NCBI RefSeq assembly: GCF_039729195.1
Contig: NZ_CP155796.1
Coordinates: 62,001-126,000 of the forward strand
Reading direction: 5' to 3'
DNA length: 64,000 nucleotides
DNA from: Mycobacterium sp. DL
Lineage (GTDB): Bacteria > Actinomycetota > Actinomycetes > Mycobacteriales > Mycobacteriaceae
Made by a program: the position numbers and the translations under genes. Under the pieces are notes generated by a model. It was not told the DNA's origin. It saw only the letters and a program-made list of their open reading frames with translations, and made no database searches. This document shows, in pieces, positions 1 through 10,742 of the stretch (position 1 is its first letter; each line of letters starts with the position of its first letter).

Positions 1-98
1 TGTGAGCGGCGGGGGCGGCTGCTTGGACGGTGGCAGAATTTGTGCACCGAGGGGGGTGCGACCGCTGGTACTCTCCCTCAGGGAAGGGGTGGACTGGC

Positions 99-1295
99 AT
101 GGCTGCATTCGACAGATTTGAAGTGCTCGGCAAAGTTTCGGCCGAGCAGCCGGGTGGTCCCGAGGAACCCCGGTCGGCTCTGCAGCGGTCGTCTGGCGCG
201 GCGTCCGCCGGTTCCCCCATCCTCGACTCGGGACGACTGCTGATCGCCGGGATGGTGGGCACCACCGGCCGGGGCGAGCCGGAACGGGGCGAGCCCTTCG
301 GGCATGGAGCGGCCCGCTTCGTCGCTGTCGGCGACACCGTGGGTTCGGCTTATCCCGGTGATGACTGGCAGGGCGTGGGCGCCCAGGCGTATGCAGGTGC
401 CAACCGTCGCCAGTCCGAACACACCGCGCTGATGGCGGTGCTGGACCACAGAGTGCAGACCGTGATCGCCCGGGAGGCGGATCAGATCCGCCACCACCGC
501 GACAAGCTGCAAGAGCAGTCCGACTACCTGGCCGACCTCGGGCACACGACCTCGTCTATCGGCCACGTTCCGGGCGTCGGAGGGGCGATGAGGGCCGCAA
601 CGGAACTGGCCGCGGTGAAGACCGCTCTGGGCAACTGCAGCGGGGAGTTGTATCAACTGTCGAACGAGGTCGGCGAGAACGCCGCCCAATTGCATGAGCT
701 GGTCGGCGAGTACTCACGGCTGAGCGCGGAGGAGGCTCCCGCACCCGATGGCGACGGCGAGGCGTCCGCGCCCCCGCCGGGCGAGGGGTCGGGGTCCGAC
801 TCGAACGATCAGAGCTCATCGGCCCCGCCTGCGGTCGGCGGGTCGCCGATGCCGACGTCGGTGGGCGCAGTTGGCGCACCGACCACCGAGGCGTTCTCGG
901 AGACGGACGCACCACCCGTCGATCCAGGCGAGGTGATGGCGGGGATGACCTCGGCGTTCGGTGCTGTCGGTGGGGTGATCGGCTCGATTGTCGCGCCGCT
1001 GGCTGCCGCGCTGACCGGGGCAGCAGGCGCGGCGGCCCAAGGGCTGTCCGGCCTGGCCTCGGCCCCCGCCGACGCAGCGGAGACAGAAATGCCCGGAGGC
1101 ATAGACCCGGATCTCGAGCGCGGTGGCACCGAGGACGACGACGAGGAAACCGACGAACCGGCTGTGGCCGATGCTGACGCCGGCGGGGATGCGGTTCCGC
1201 CCGAGATCGTCGAGGAGCCCCGCGGATCGCTGTCGGCTGGTTCGGAACCGCCCCCACCGGCCGCACCGCCTGCCGCGACGAGACCACCGCGGTAG
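99..1295 (+). CDS. espE: ESX-1 secretion-associated protein EspE
   Basis: A 398-residue member of the EspA/EspE family of ESX-1 substrates, exported through the cell envelope. The N-terminal third is a predicted helical hairpin with a WxG turn (Trp90-Gln-Gly in the context PGDDWQG) followed by A-x-x-Y-A-G, as in EspA. The middle is Pro/Ser/Gly-rich, a hydrophobic Gly/Ala stretch follows at about residues 290-330, and the C-terminus is acidic then Pro-rich. I chose ATG 99 because a GGGAAGGGG purine run lies just upstream; an in-frame start at 30 would add 23 residues that do not look coding. It heads the forward ESX-1 operon and pairs with espF, as EspA pairs with EspC. The real start could lie elsewhere because the upstream region is cut off. 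Confidence 0.85.
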   Translation: MAAFDRFEVLGKVSAEQPGGPEEPRSALQRSSGAASAGSPILDSGRLLIAGMVGTTGRGEPERGEPFGHGAARFVAVGDTVGSAYPGDDWQGVGAQAYAGANRRQSEHTALMAVLDHRVQTVIAREADQIRHHRDKLQEQSDYLADLGHTTSSIGHVPGVGGAMRAATELAAVKTALGNCSGELYQLSNEVGENAAQLHELVGEYSRLSAEEAPAPDGDGEASAPPPGEGSGSDSNDQSSSAPPAVGGSPMPTSVGAVGAPTTEAFSETDAPPVDPGEVMAGMTSAFGAVGGVIGSIVAPLAAALTGAAGAAAQGLSGLASAPADAAETEMPGGIDPDLERGGTEDDDEETDEPAVADADAGGDAVPPEIVEEPRGSLSAGSEPPPPAAPPAATRPPR

Positions 1296-1315
1296 CGGAA
1301 CAGGAGAGACGCCCC

Positions 1316-1657
1316 ATGTCACGGGAAGCATTGCAGGTCAGCACCGCTCATCTGCGGGCGCTGGCCGACAGACACTGCCAGGCAGCCGGCCAGATCATCG
1401 CTGCGGTTGCTGCGGTGTCCGGAACCGACAGCGGAATCCGCACCTCCCACGGGGTGATCGCATCGGCCACAGCGGGCGCCGTCGCCGCGGTCGAGCAGGC
1501 GCGCCGCGCCGCCGGAGCGGGCATGGTGGCCGAGTCCAGCGCGCTGAGTGACAACCTCACCGGCGCCGCCGACCGCTACGAGGCGGCCGATCACCACTCG
1601 GGTGTGCGCCTCGACCGGCAGGTCGAGGACGCTCCGACCTCCCTGGACCCGCGATGA
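1316..1657 (+). CDS. espF: ESX-1 secretion-associated protein EspF (EspC-like)
   Basis: A 113-residue small helical protein of the EspC/EspF family, secreted through ESX-1 and interdependent with EspE. Seen: length near the usual 103 residues, a central T-H-G motif (residues about 44-46, as in the 'THG' of EspC and EspF), and a C-terminal region A-A-x-x-Y-x-x-A-D typical of the YxxxD/E type VII export signal. It lies 20 nt after espE and overlaps espG1 by an ATGA junction, so all three are probably translated from one mRNA. No WxG is present, as expected for EspC-type proteins. Confidence 0.85.
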   Translation: MSREALQVSTAHLRALADRHCQAAGQIIAAVAAVSGTDSGIRTSHGVIASATAGAVAAVEQARRAAGAGMVAESSALSDNLTGAADRYEAADHHSGVRLDRQVEDAPTSLDPR

Positions 1658-2523
1658 CGGCCGGCGCGTACTTCGGGGACAGCGAGCCCACCCACTACGA
1701 CGACGTGGTGGGCGCCGAGGTCACCATCGACGGGATGCTGGTCATCGCCGATCTTCTCCACCTCGTGGACTTTCCGCTGTCCCTGGGGATCCGGCCCAAC
1801 ATCCCCTACGAGGACCAGCGCAAGCTCGTGTGGGATCAGGTCACCCGCGACCTCACTGCTCAGGGAATCCTCACCGCATTCGGTGACCCCCACCCCGAGG
1901 TAGCCGCGATGGTCGACGCGCTGAGCCGGCCCGACCGAACTCTCGACTGCCGCTGGTGGCGCCGCGAGGCCGGTGGCAAAATGGTGCGCTTTGTGGTGTG
2001 TCGCAAGGGGGAACGTCATGTCGTCGCCGCACGCGATGAAGACATGCTGGTGCTGCAACGGGTTGCTCCGCAGATCGGTCTGGCGGGCATGGTGAACGTG
2101 GTCGTCGGCGATGCCACACCGGCGGACGTCGAGCCGCTGACCGGTATCGCCGCCAGATTGGCCGAGGCACGCTCGGCGGACCAACTCGCGCGATACGGCC
2201 TGCCGCCCTCCTCGGCCCGGATCTACGCGGACGCAACGGGCAAACCGGACAGCTGGGTGGAGATCACCGCCAACGAGCGACATTCCGGAGGGACCTACTC
2301 CCAAGCAGGGGTGGGGGCCGGTGTCCTCGATTCGGCGCACGGCAGAATCGTGTCGGTCCCGCGGCGGGTCAACGGTGAGCTGTACGGCAGCTTCCTGCCG
2401 GGCACTCAGGAGAACCTGCAACGGGCATTGAACGGTCTGATGGAGTTCCTCCCGTCCGGTGCCTGGTCCGACCACGAAGACGTGAGCGACCGTGTCGAGG
2501 CCGACGCTGCGGCCCCGGACTGA
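1654..2523 (+). CDS. espG1: ESX-1 chaperone EspG1
   Basis: A 289-residue EspG family protein. EspG proteins are cytosolic chaperones that bind the hydrophobic tip of PPE proteins in PE-PPE dimers and deliver them to their own ESX system; here the likely client is PE35-PPE68, encoded in the same locus. Length matches the family (about 280), and the order of segments (start with 'VTIDGMLVIADLL', a central RWWRR, a C-terminal helix with low-complexity acidic tail) fits EspG1. The ATG overlaps the espF stop codon by 4 nt. Position between espF and espH is the canonical ESX-1 order. Confidence 0.9.
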   Translation: MTAGAYFGDSEPTHYDDVVGAEVTIDGMLVIADLLHLVDFPLSLGIRPNIPYEDQRKLVWDQVTRDLTAQGILTAFGDPHPEVAAMVDALSRPDRTLDCRWWRREAGGKMVRFVVCRKGERHVVAARDEDMLVLQRVAPQIGLAGMVNVVVGDATPADVEPLTGIAARLAEARSADQLARYGLPPSSARIYADATGKPDSWVEITANERHSGGTYSQAGVGAGVLDSAHGRIVSVPRRVNGELYGSFLPGTQENLQRALNGLMEFLPSGAWSDHEDVSDRVEADAAAPD

Positions 2524-2538
2524 GAAAGGCGATACACG

Positions 2539-3069
2539 GTGGACTACCCACCCGGTACCCCCGATGAGGGGGACCGCGACGATCTGGCGGCGCTGGACTT
2601 CAGCGTGGCCGACGAGGCGGCAGACGAAACCGACCTGGGGGAGATCCTGGGCGACTACACAGCCGAGGCCGCCGCCGACGAATCGGAGCCGCTGGAAGCA
2701 TTCGCAGACAAGCACTCTGGAGACACGGCCGACGGTGTCATGCCGATGTTCACCGTCACCAATCCGCCCGGGACGGTGACGGTGACGACGTACATGGACG
2801 GCCGAGTGCACCAGATCGACCTGTCCACCAAGGCCACGACGCTGGCCGAGACGGTCCTCGCCGAGGAGATCGTGGTCATCGCCGATCTGGCGACGCAGGA
2901 CGCCAGGTCGGCGCAATACACCTTCATGCTCGACGGCATGGGGGGTCACGGCCACGACAACGCGGCCACCCGCGACTTTCTCAGCCGTGATCTGGATCTG
3001 CCCACCCCCGAACAGGCTCGCGCGGCGCGTGACGAGCTGTTCGCAACCCGCTACGCAGGTGAGGAATGA
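2539..3069 (+). CDS. espH: ESX-1 accessory protein EspH
   Basis: A 176-residue acidic protein starting at GTG 2539, 15 nt after espG1. EspH is found only in ESX-1-type loci between espG1 and eccA1; it is a cytosolic accessory factor, proposed from M. marinum work to assist secretion of EspE and EspF. The N-terminal ~60 residues are strongly Asp/Glu rich and probably disordered; the C-terminal 100 residues form a mixed alpha/beta region. Identification rests on position, length and composition. It overlaps eccA1 by 4 nt. Confidence 0.85.
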   Translation: MDYPPGTPDEGDRDDLAALDFSVADEAADETDLGEILGDYTAEAAADESEPLEAFADKHSGDTADGVMPMFTVTNPPGTVTVTTYMDGRVHQIDLSTKATTLAETVLAEEIVVIADLATQDARSAQYTFMLDGMGGHGHDNAATRDFLSRDLDLPTPEQARAARDELFATRYAGEE

Positions 3070-4787
3070 CTGAACATCTGGCAAGCGTCTTCGGCACCGC
3101 GGTCGGCATGCTGCCCACCTCACCGGCGCGGTCGTTGGAGATGTTCACCGAGATCACCGAGGTCGACGAAACCGCCTGTGACGCCTGGGTGGGACGCATC
3201 CGCTGTGGTGACATGGACCGGGTGACCATGTTCCGGGCGTGGTACTCGCGGAACAACTTCGGCCAACTCGCCGGTGCCGCCGAGATCTCGATGAACAGCC
3301 TGGCAGCGCGGGTGCCGATCGGCGGCCAGTACGGCGACATCACCTATCCCGTGATCTCCCCGCTGGCCATCACCATGGGGTTCGCGGTGACCGAGGCCGC
3401 CGAAGGCAACTATGCCGACGCGATGGAGGCGCTCGACGACGCACCCGCGGCGGGTGCGGAACACCTGGTGTCCTGGGTCAGGGCCGTCATCTACGGCGCG
3501 GCACAACGGTGGACCGATGTGATCGACGAAGTCCGCGGCGCCGGTGCCTGGCCCGACAAGTTCCTCGCCGCCGCGGCAGGGGTGGCACACGGGGTGGCGG
3601 CAGCCAACCTCGGGTTGTTCACCGAGGCGGAACGCCGCCTGACAGAGTCGAATTCGTCGCCAGCCGGCGAAGCGTGTGCCCCCTCGATCGCCTGGTTCCT
3701 GGCGATGACCCGGCGGGGACAAGGCAACGAGGATGCTGCTATCGCGCTGCTGGAGTGGCTGCAGGCCACCCATCCCTCGCCGAAAGTGACTGCCGCGCTG
3801 AAGGATCCGGCGTGTCGACTGGAGACCACCACTGCGGAGAAGATCGCCGCCCGGCGCGACCCATGGGACCCGTCCAGCGTCGTGGCGGACAACTCCGGTC
3901 GCGAAGCGCTTCTGGCCGAGGCGCAATCGGAACTGGACCGTCAGATCGGCCTGACTCGGGTCAAGGAACAGATCGAGCGTTACCGCGCGGCCACGCAGAT
4001 GGCGAAGGTGCGGGCTGCCCGCGGCATGAAGGTGGCGCAGGCCTCCAAACACATGATCTTCACCGGCCCGCCCGGGACGGGCAAGACGACGATCGCCCGG
4101 GTCGTCGCCAACATCCTGGCCGGCCTGGGCGTGATCGACGAGCCCAAACTCGTCGAGACATCCCGCAAGGACTTCGTCGCCGAGTACGAGGGCCAGTCCG
4201 CAGTCAAGACGGCACGGACGATCGACCGGGCGATGGGCGGAGTGCTGTTCATCGACGAGGCTTACACACTGGTGCAGGAGCGTGACGGCCGCGCCGATCC
4301 GTTCGGCAGCGAGGCTCTCGACACCCTGCTCGCCCGGATGGAGAACGACCGTGACCGGTTGGTGGTGATCATCGCGGGCTACGGCAACGACATCGACCGG
4401 CTGCTGGAAACCAATGACGGTCTGCGCTCGCGGTTCTCCACCCGGATCGAGTTCGACTCGTACTCTCCGGAGGAGATCGTCGAGATCGGCCGGGTGATCG
4501 CAGCGGCCAACGACTCGAGCCTCTCCGACGAGGCAGCCAAGCAGGTGCTGGAAGCGGCGACGCTGCTGGTTCAGAGCACCACAAGCGGCAAGCCCGCCCT
4601 CGATGTCGCGGGCAACGGCCGCTACGCCCGCCAGCTCGTCGAGGCTGGAGAGCAGACGCGGGATATGCGTCTGGCGCGGTCGCTGGATATCGAATCCCTT
4701 GCCGTAGAACAACTCAGCGAGATCAACGGTGAGGACATGGCAGCAGCGATCGTGTCGGTGCACGGCCGACTGAATCTGAGCGGATAG
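3066..4787 (+). CDS. eccA1: ESX-1 AAA+ ATPase EccA1
   Basis: A 573-residue cytosolic ATPase (CbxX/CfxQ type), the usual EccA length. Residues 1-270 form the helical TPR-like domain; a linker leads into the AAA+ module with Walker A GPPGTGKTT near residue 334, Walker B LFIDEA near 393, sensor-1 region (IIAGYGND) near 435 and an arginine-finger loop (LRSRFSTRI) near 455. EccA is thought to recycle chaperones such as EspG or separate them from substrates. The ATG overlaps the espH stop (ATGA), and eccB1 follows after 3 nt. Confidence 0.96.
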   Translation: MTEHLASVFGTAVGMLPTSPARSLEMFTEITEVDETACDAWVGRIRCGDMDRVTMFRAWYSRNNFGQLAGAAEISMNSLAARVPIGGQYGDITYPVISPLAITMGFAVTEAAEGNYADAMEALDDAPAAGAEHLVSWVRAVIYGAAQRWTDVIDEVRGAGAWPDKFLAAAAGVAHGVAAANLGLFTEAERRLTESNSSPAGEACAPSIAWFLAMTRRGQGNEDAAIALLEWLQATHPSPKVTAALKDPACRLETTTAEKIAARRDPWDPSSVVADNSGREALLAEAQSELDRQIGLTRVKEQIERYRAATQMAKVRAARGMKVAQASKHMIFTGPPGTGKTTIARVVANILAGLGVIDEPKLVETSRKDFVAEYEGQSAVKTARTIDRAMGGVLFIDEAYTLVQERDGRADPFGSEALDTLLARMENDRDRLVVIIAGYGNDIDRLLETNDGLRSRFSTRIEFDSYSPEEIVEIGRVIAAANDSSLSDEAAKQVLEAATLLVQSTTSGKPALDVAGNGRYARQLVEAGEQTRDMRLARSLDIESLAVEQLSEINGEDMAAAIVSVHGRLNLSG

Positions 4788-4790
4788 ACG

Positions 4791-6266
4791 ATGGCGGGAT
4801 TCCGGCTCACCACCAAGGTGCAGGTCAGCGGCTGGCGCTTCCTGCTGCGCCGGGTCGAGCATGCGATCGTGCGACGTGATACCCGGATGTTCGACGATCC
4901 ATTGCAGTTCTACAGCCGCGCAGTGACGGCAGGCATCGTCATCGCGGTGCTGATATGCCTCGGCGCGGCATTGCTCGCGTACTTCAAGCCTCTCGGCAAG
5001 CGCGGCGGCGACAGCCTTCTGGTGGACCGCAACACCAATCAGCTGTTCGTGGTGCTCCCGGACAGCGGTCAGCTGCGGCCCGTGTACAACCTGACGTCGG
5101 CACGGTTGATCCTCGGCACCAACAACACCCCGGTGGAGGTGAAGTCCGAGGAACTCGACAGCATGCCGAAGGGACAACCGCTGGGGATCCCGGGCGCACC
5201 GTACGCGACCCCGGTGTCGTCGGCGCCTGAGTCGCAGTGGTCGCTCTGTGACACGGTTGTCAAGCCGGAAAGTGTTGCCCCGACGGTTGATACGGCGGTG
5301 CTGGTGATGCCGTTGGCGCTGGACTCGTCGGTCGGGGAGATGCGCCCCGAGCAGGGAATGCTGATCAACTACGACGGCCAGGACTGGCTGGTCACCGACG
5401 CCGGGCGGCACGCCATCGACCTCTCGGACCGTGCCGTGACCTCCGCCGTCGGCATCCCCGTCACCGCGCGGGCCACGCCGATCTCGGAGGGACTGTTCAA
5501 CGCGCTGCCCGATGCGGGTCCGTGGCGACTGCCCGACATCCCCGCCACCGGGGCGCCGAACTCAGTCGGCCTGCCGCCGGAACTGGTGATCGGTTCGGTG
5601 TTCAAGACGATGACCGAGTCCGACGAGCAGCACTATCTGGTGCTGCCCGGCGGTGTCGCGAAGGTCAACGGCACCACCGCCGCGGCGCTGCGTGCCACGA
5701 ACTCCTACGGCTTGATCTCGCCGCCGTCGATGGAGCCGAGCGCGGTGGCACGGATCGTCGAGCAGGTGTACAACTCGCCGCTGCCCGACAGTCCGATGGA
5801 TGTTCTGATGCGTCAGGATGTTCCGACACTGTGCTGGGCGTGGCAGCGCGAACCCGGCGACCAGAGCCCGAAAACCACCGTCATCGCCGGACGCCGTCTG
5901 CCGCTCCCACCGTCGGCACTGAACACCGGCATCCGCCAGATCGGCGGTGACGCGACCGTCCACATCAGCGGCGGCCAGTTCATCCAACTGCAGTCACCGG
6001 ACCCGCGTTACGGTGAGAGCCTGTACTACGTCGATCCGCAGGGCGTGCGGTACGGACTGCCCGATGCCGACACCGCCTCGAAGCTGGGGTTGACGGCGCC
6101 GAGAACAGCGCCGTGGCAGGTGGTCAGTCTGCTCATCGACGGTCCGGTGCTGTCGAAAGAGGCGGCGTTGATAGAGCACGACACCCTGCCCGCGAACCCC
6201 AACCCCCGCCGGGTCAACGCCGACGAGGCGCTCCCCGCGGGAGTCGACAACGGAGGTGGCGGATGA
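4791..6266 (+). CDS. eccB1: ESX-1 core membrane component EccB1
   Basis: A 491-residue core subunit of the inner-membrane ESX-1 channel. A short cytosolic N-terminus with F-R-L-T-T-K-x-Q and R-R-x-E-H motifs precedes one transmembrane helix at about residues 44-66; the rest is a large periplasmic domain with the repeat-like segments typical of EccB (for example '[18 protein letters not shown]'). A Cys pair in the periplasmic part could form the conserved disulfide. It overlaps eccCa1 by 4 nt, so translational coupling to the ATPase is likely. Confidence 0.96.
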   Translation: MAGFRLTTKVQVSGWRFLLRRVEHAIVRRDTRMFDDPLQFYSRAVTAGIVIAVLICLGAALLAYFKPLGKRGGDSLLVDRNTNQLFVVLPDSGQLRPVYNLTSARLILGTNNTPVEVKSEELDSMPKGQPLGIPGAPYATPVSSAPESQWSLCDTVVKPESVAPTVDTAVLVMPLALDSSVGEMRPEQGMLINYDGQDWLVTDAGRHAIDLSDRAVTSAVGIPVTARATPISEGLFNALPDAGPWRLPDIPATGAPNSVGLPPELVIGSVFKTMTESDEQHYLVLPGGVAKVNGTTAAALRATNSYGLISPPSMEPSAVARIVEQVYNSPLPDSPMDVLMRQDVPTLCWAWQREPGDQSPKTTVIAGRRLPLPPSALNTGIRQIGGDATVHISGGQFIQLQSPDPRYGESLYYVDPQGVRYGLPDADTASKLGLTAPRTAPWQVVSLLIDGPVLSKEAALIEHDTLPANPNPRRVNADEALPAGVDNGGGG

Positions 6267-8491
6267 CGACCCGCAAGTTCACCCCGATCATCAAGCGGGG
6301 ACCTCGCCTGACCCCCGGTGAGATCAACGTGACTCCGCCCGACGATCTCGGTGTCGACATCCCGCCGTCTGGCATGCAGAAGGCACTGCCGTGGGTTCTG
6401 GGCGGATGCATGCTCGGCATGATCGCGATCATGATCTTCAGTGGTGTGCGCCAGCTTTCGCCGTACATGCTGATGATGCCGCTGATGATGGTGATGGCCG
6501 CCGTCGGCCTGGTGGCCAGCGGCGGCAGCGGCGGCAAGAAGGTGCCCGAGATCAATGCCGACCGCAAGGAGTACCTGCGCTACCTCGCCGGTCTGCGTAC
6601 CCGGGTGACCTCCTCGGCTGCCGCGCAGGTGACGTTCTTCAACTACCACGCACCGCACCCGGATGATCTGTCGTCCATCGTCGGCACCCACCGGCAATGG
6701 TCGCGTGCGAGCAACGCCGACTTCTATGCGGCGACGCGAATCGGCATCGGGTCTGAACCTGCGGTCGACAGGCTGTTGAAACCTGCCGTCGGTGGTGAAC
6801 TCGCGGGGCCCGCCGGCGCCCCGCAAGCGCACCTGGAACCGGTCAGTCACATGTGGGTGACGAAGTTCCTGCGCACCCACGGACTGATTCACGACTGTCC
6901 GAAGTTGGTGCAACTGAGGACATTTCCCACCATCGCCGTCGGGGGTGATCCCGATGGCGCGGCGGGGCTACTGACCTCGATGATCTGCCACCTCGCGGTG
7001 TTCCATCCGCCTGACCTGCTGCAGATCCGGGTGCTGACCGACGACCCCGAGGACGCGGACTGGTCGTGGCTGAAATGGCTGCCGCACCTGCAGCACCAGT
7101 CGGACACCGACGCGGCAGGCACCACGCGGATGGTCTTCACCCGCCCCGACGGGCTGAGCGACCTCACCGCGCGCGGCCCGCACACCGCGGACGCGGCACC
7201 CAGCGGTCCCTATGTGGTGGTCATCGACTTGACCGGCGGCAGAGCGGGATTCCCGATGGACGGCCGATCCGGCGTCACCGTCATCACGTTGGGTAACCAC
7301 CGCGGCTCGGCGTACCGGATCCGGGTGGACGCGGACGGCACAGCCGACGACCGGTTGCCGAATCAGACGTTCCGACTGGTGGCCAGTCAGGTGGACAGCA
7401 TGACACCGGGGCAGGCGGGTCGGCTGGCCCGCAAGCTGGCGGGCTGGTCGATCACCGGGACGATCATCGACAAGAGCACCCGGGTGCAGAAGAAGGTGGC
7501 CACCGAGTGGCACGAGATCGTCGGAGCGCAGACCGTCGAGGAGGTGACACCGGCACGCTGGCGGATGTTCACCGACACCGATCACGATCGGCTGAGGATT
7601 CCGTTCGGCCATGAGCTCAAGACCGGCGACGTCATGCATCTCGACATCAAGGAGGGAGCTGAGTTCGGCGCCGGGCCGCACGGCATGCTGATCGGCACCA
7701 CCGGGTCGGGGAAGTCGGAGTTCCTTCGCACGCTGATACTTTCGCTCGCCGCCACCCACCACCCCGACCAGATCAATCTGCTGCTCACCGACTTCAAGGG
7801 TGGCTCGACGTTCCTCGGGATGGAGAAGCTGCCACATACCGCGGCCGTGGTGACCAACATGGAGGAGGAGGCCGAGTTGGTCAGCCGCATGGGCGAGGTG
7901 CTCACCGGTGAGCTCGACCGTCGCCAGTCGATCCTGCGACAGGCCGGTCTGCAGGTCGGCGCGGCCGGCGCACTGTCGGGAGTCGCCGAGTACGAGAAGC
8001 ACCGCGAACGCGGCGCCGATCTTCCGCCCCTGCCCACACTGTTCGTGGTCGTCGACGAGTTCGCCGAGTTGCTGCAGAACCATCCCGACTTCATCCAGTT
8101 GTTCGACCGCATCTGCCGGGTGGGCCGGTCGCTGCGGGTGCACCTGCTGCTCGCCACGCAATCCCTCAACACCGGCGGCACCCGCATCGACAAGCTGGAA
8201 CCCAACCTGACCTATCGGATCGCGTTACGCACCACCAGTTCCGCGGAATCCAAAGCCGTCATCGGCACGCCCGAGGCGCAGTACATCACCAACAAGGAAA
8301 GTGGCGTCGGCTTCCTGCGCGTCGGGATGGAGGACCCGGTGAAGTTCCAGAGTGTCTACACCGGGAATCCGTACCAACCGGCGGTGGTGGCCGCAGGCGA
8401 CGCCGACGTCGCACCGCGCGCCACCGACAGCGGGATCCGCATCCACCGTTTCACCGCGGCCCCGATCCTCGACGCGACGGTGGCACAGTGA
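6263..8491 (+). CDS. eccCa1: ESX-1 FtsK/SpoIIIE-type ATPase EccCa1
   Basis: A 742-residue first half of the split EccC motor of ESX-1. Two transmembrane helices lie at about residues 40-85, then a DUF-type ATPase-like domain and an FtsK/SpoIIIE domain with Walker [10 protein letters not shown] near residue 477 and Walker B FVVVDEF near 593. EccCa joins EccCb to form a full-length EccC that powers export and binds substrate signals. ATG 6263 was chosen because it overlaps the eccB1 stop (ATGA) and gives the family N-terminus T-T-x-K-F-x-P; the reading frame stays open 150 nt upstream, but that part has no family resemblance. Confidence 0.96.
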   Translation: MTTRKFTPIIKRGPRLTPGEINVTPPDDLGVDIPPSGMQKALPWVLGGCMLGMIAIMIFSGVRQLSPYMLMMPLMMVMAAVGLVASGGSGGKKVPEINADRKEYLRYLAGLRTRVTSSAAAQVTFFNYHAPHPDDLSSIVGTHRQWSRASNADFYAATRIGIGSEPAVDRLLKPAVGGELAGPAGAPQAHLEPVSHMWVTKFLRTHGLIHDCPKLVQLRTFPTIAVGGDPDGAAGLLTSMICHLAVFHPPDLLQIRVLTDDPEDADWSWLKWLPHLQHQSDTDAAGTTRMVFTRPDGLSDLTARGPHTADAAPSGPYVVVIDLTGGRAGFPMDGRSGVTVITLGNHRGSAYRIRVDADGTADDRLPNQTFRLVASQVDSMTPGQAGRLARKLAGWSITGTIIDKSTRVQKKVATEWHEIVGAQTVEEVTPARWRMFTDTDHDRLRIPFGHELKTGDVMHLDIKEGAEFGAGPHGMLIGTTGSGKSEFLRTLILSLAATHHPDQINLLLTDFKGGSTFLGMEKLPHTAAVVTNMEEEAELVSRMGEVLTGELDRRQSILRQAGLQVGAAGALSGVAEYEKHRERGADLPPLPTLFVVVDEFAELLQNHPDFIQLFDRICRVGRSLRVHLLLATQSLNTGGTRIDKLEPNLTYRIALRTTSSAESKAVIGTPEAQYITNKESGVGFLRVGMEDPVKFQSVYTGNPYQPAVVAAGDADVAPRATDSGIRIHRFTAAPILDATVAQ

Positions 8492-10269
8492 CGATCGAGC
8501 CGGAACAGAAAGTGCTGCGCGAAGTGGTGCTCAATCAGCTCACCACCGGCGAGAACCATGCCTACCGAATGTGGCTGCCGCCGTTGGCCGACCCCACGCC
8601 GGTCAACGAACTGGTCGCCCGCGACTACGACCGTCGCCCGCTGCGGATCGGGTTGGGCGTCATGGACGAACCGCGGCGTCACCGGCAGGAGGTGTGGGGC
8701 ATCGACGTCGCAACAGCGGCCGGCAACATCGCCGTCGGTGGCGCCCCGCAGACGGGCAAGTCGACGTTCCTGCAGACGCTGATCCTGTCTGCTGCGGCGT
8801 CGCACACCCCGCGGCAGTTGCAGTTCTACTGCGTCGACATGGGTGGCGGCGGTCTGATGTACATCGAGGATCTGCCGCACGTCGGTGGTGTCGCCACACG
8901 AGCCGAACCCGACCGCGTCAACCGGGTGGTCGCTGAGGTCAAAGCCGTTCTGCGGCAGCGGGAGCAGACGTTCAAGCAGTATCGGGTCGGCTCGATGGCC
9001 GACTACCGGCAGATGCGCGAGGATCCAGGCAAGCCGGCCTCGGCGGACCCGTTCGGTGACGTGTTCCTGGTCATCGACGGCTGGCCGGCCTTCGCCGCGG
9101 AGTTCCCCGATCTCGAGGCCGTGGTCCAGGATCTCGCCGGACAGGGACTGGCCTACGGCGTGCACGTGGTGATCTCCACCCCGCGCTGGACGGAACTCAA
9201 AGCGCGAGTGCGCGATTACTTGGGCACCAAGGTGGAGTTCCGCCTCGGCGACGTGAACGAGACCCAGGTGGACCGGATCACCCGCGAGATTCCGATGAAC
9301 CGGCCTGGACGCGCCGTGTCGACCGAGAAGCATCACTTGATGATCGGGGTGCCCCGACTCGACGGCGTCCACAGCGTCGAGGGTCTGGTGCCCGCGATGT
9401 CGGCCGCGGTTCAGGAGATCGCGGCACGCCACACCGATGAGGCTCCACGGGTGCGGGTCCTGCCAGAACGGATCCATCTGCACCAACTCGATCAGGACCC
9501 TCCGGGTCCGGAGGCCGACTACCGCACCCGTTGGACCATCCCGGTCGGCGTGCGCGAGGCGGATCTCACCGTGGCGCACAGTCACATGTACACCAGTCCG
9601 CATCACCTGATCTTTGGTGCGCCCAAGTCCGGCAAGACCACCATCGCGCACGCGGTGGCGCGCGCGATCTGTGCGCGCAACAGCCCGGAACAGGTGCGGT
9701 TCATGGTCGCCGACTATCGGTCTGGGCTGTTGGAGGCGGTGCCGGAGACGCACCTGCTGGCCGCCGGAGCGATCAACCGCAACCACACGGCGCTGGAGGC
9801 GGCGATCAAGGCGCTGGCCACGAACCTGACCAAACGGCTACCGCCGGCAGACCTGACACCGTCGCAGCTTCGGTCACGTTCCTGGTGGACCGGACCCGAC
9901 ATCGTACTGCTGGTCGATGACTGGCACATGATCGTGGCGGCCGGAGGAATGATGTCGCCCATGGCGCCTCTGTCGCCGCTGCTGCCCGCCGCTGCCGACA
10001 TCGGTCTACACATCGTCGTCACGTGTCAGATGAGCCAGGCGCATCGCGCCACCATGGACAAGTTCGTCGGTGCCGCCTACGGCGCGGGGACGCCCACGAT
10101 GTTCCTCTCCGGCGAGAAACAAGATTTCCCATCGAGGGAGATTCTTGTCAAGAAAAGGCCGCCTGGGCAGGCATTCTTTGTGACCCCGGATGGGAAAGAA
10201 GTGATTCAAGCGGCCTATGTGGATCCGCCGGAAGAATTAGTGTTCGAAGCACCCTCCAACGGCGGTTAG
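8488..10269 (+). CDS. eccCb1: ESX-1 FtsK/SpoIIIE-type ATPase EccCb1
   Basis: A 593-residue soluble second half of the split EccC, with two further ATPase domains: P-loops [10 protein letters not shown] near residue 84 and GAPKSGKTT near 376. The last domain is the part known to bind the C-terminal tail of EsxB. The GTG start overlaps the eccCa1 stop (GTGA). The final 150 nt are noticeably less GC-rich than the rest of the gene. The split into Ca and Cb is a hallmark of ESX-1 and fits the rest of the locus. Confidence 0.96.
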   Translation: MTIEPEQKVLREVVLNQLTTGENHAYRMWLPPLADPTPVNELVARDYDRRPLRIGLGVMDEPRRHRQEVWGIDVATAAGNIAVGGAPQTGKSTFLQTLILSAAASHTPRQLQFYCVDMGGGGLMYIEDLPHVGGVATRAEPDRVNRVVAEVKAVLRQREQTFKQYRVGSMADYRQMREDPGKPASADPFGDVFLVIDGWPAFAAEFPDLEAVVQDLAGQGLAYGVHVVISTPRWTELKARVRDYLGTKVEFRLGDVNETQVDRITREIPMNRPGRAVSTEKHHLMIGVPRLDGVHSVEGLVPAMSAAVQEIAARHTDEAPRVRVLPERIHLHQLDQDPPGPEADYRTRWTIPVGVREADLTVAHSHMYTSPHHLIFGAPKSGKTTIAHAVARAICARNSPEQVRFMVADYRSGLLEAVPETHLLAAGAINRNHTALEAAIKALATNLTKRLPPADLTPSQLRSRSWWTGPDIVLLVDDWHMIVAAGGMMSPMAPLSPLLPAAADIGLHIVVTCQMSQAHRATMDKFVGAAYGAGTPTMFLSGEKQDFPSREILVKKRPPGQAFFVTPDGKEVIQAAYVDPPEELVFEAPSNGG

Positions 10270-10415
10270 TATTGGTTTTCAGAACGTCCAGCAAATGCGG
10301 ACGGACTGTGAAAGCAATCGGGTCGGGGGATCTTCTAGCTCTCTCACAGGGAATTGCTGCCGTTTGACCAGGGCTCAACGCACAAATGTGTTGAGGACGA
10401 GTGAGGAGTCAGCAA

Positions 10416-10712
10416 ATGCAACCACTGAGCCACAACGCGGGCGCCGCCGGCGTCGGAGGTCAGGTCGTCGCCAATGGTGCGCGGGGTCTCGCCACCGGTA
10501 CCGCGGCTACAACGGCGGTCTCCGCGCTTGCTCCGGCGGGCGCGGACGAAGTGTCGGCCACGGCGGCCATCATGTTTGCCTCGGAGGGTGTGCAGACCAT
10601 GGGGATCAACGCGATGGCGCAGGAGGAGCTGGCCCGCGCCGGCGCCACCGTCATCGAGATCGCCGGTGTCTACCAAGCTGTTGACGGCGAAAACGGCGCG
10701 ACGCTGGCCTGA
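10416..10712 (+). CDS. pe35: PE family protein PE35
   Basis: A 98-residue PE-domain protein forming the helical hairpin partner of PPE68. It contains the PE35-specific segment A-G-A-D-E-V-S-A followed by a Y-x-x-x-D (YQAVD near the C-terminus), the general type VII secretion signal of PE proteins. The PE dipeptide itself is not present at the N-terminus, as in M. tuberculosis PE35. ATG 10416 was preferred over the in-frame GTG 10401 because GAGGAG sits 7-12 nt upstream and the length then matches PE35 (99 residues). A 146-nt gap after eccCb1 probably holds its own promoter. Confidence 0.92.
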   Translation: MQPLSHNAGAAGVGGQVVANGARGLATGTAATTAVSALAPAGADEVSATAAIMFASEGVQTMGINAMAQEELARAGATVIEIAGVYQAVDGENGATLA

Positions 10713-10742
10713 ACCGGGCAGCTGAAACGAGTCGCTTGAGTC

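Noticed and set aside
1591..3123. 510-codon reverse-strand open frame opposite espG1/espH
   Set aside because: Antisense shadow of conserved ESX-1 genes, no recognisable domain, arginine-rich composition.
3120..5411. 763-codon open frame on the reverse strand opposite eccA1/eccB1
   Set aside because: It lies antisense to two well-conserved genes; its translation is Arg/His/Gly/Val-rich with no motif. High GC content produces long antisense open frames.
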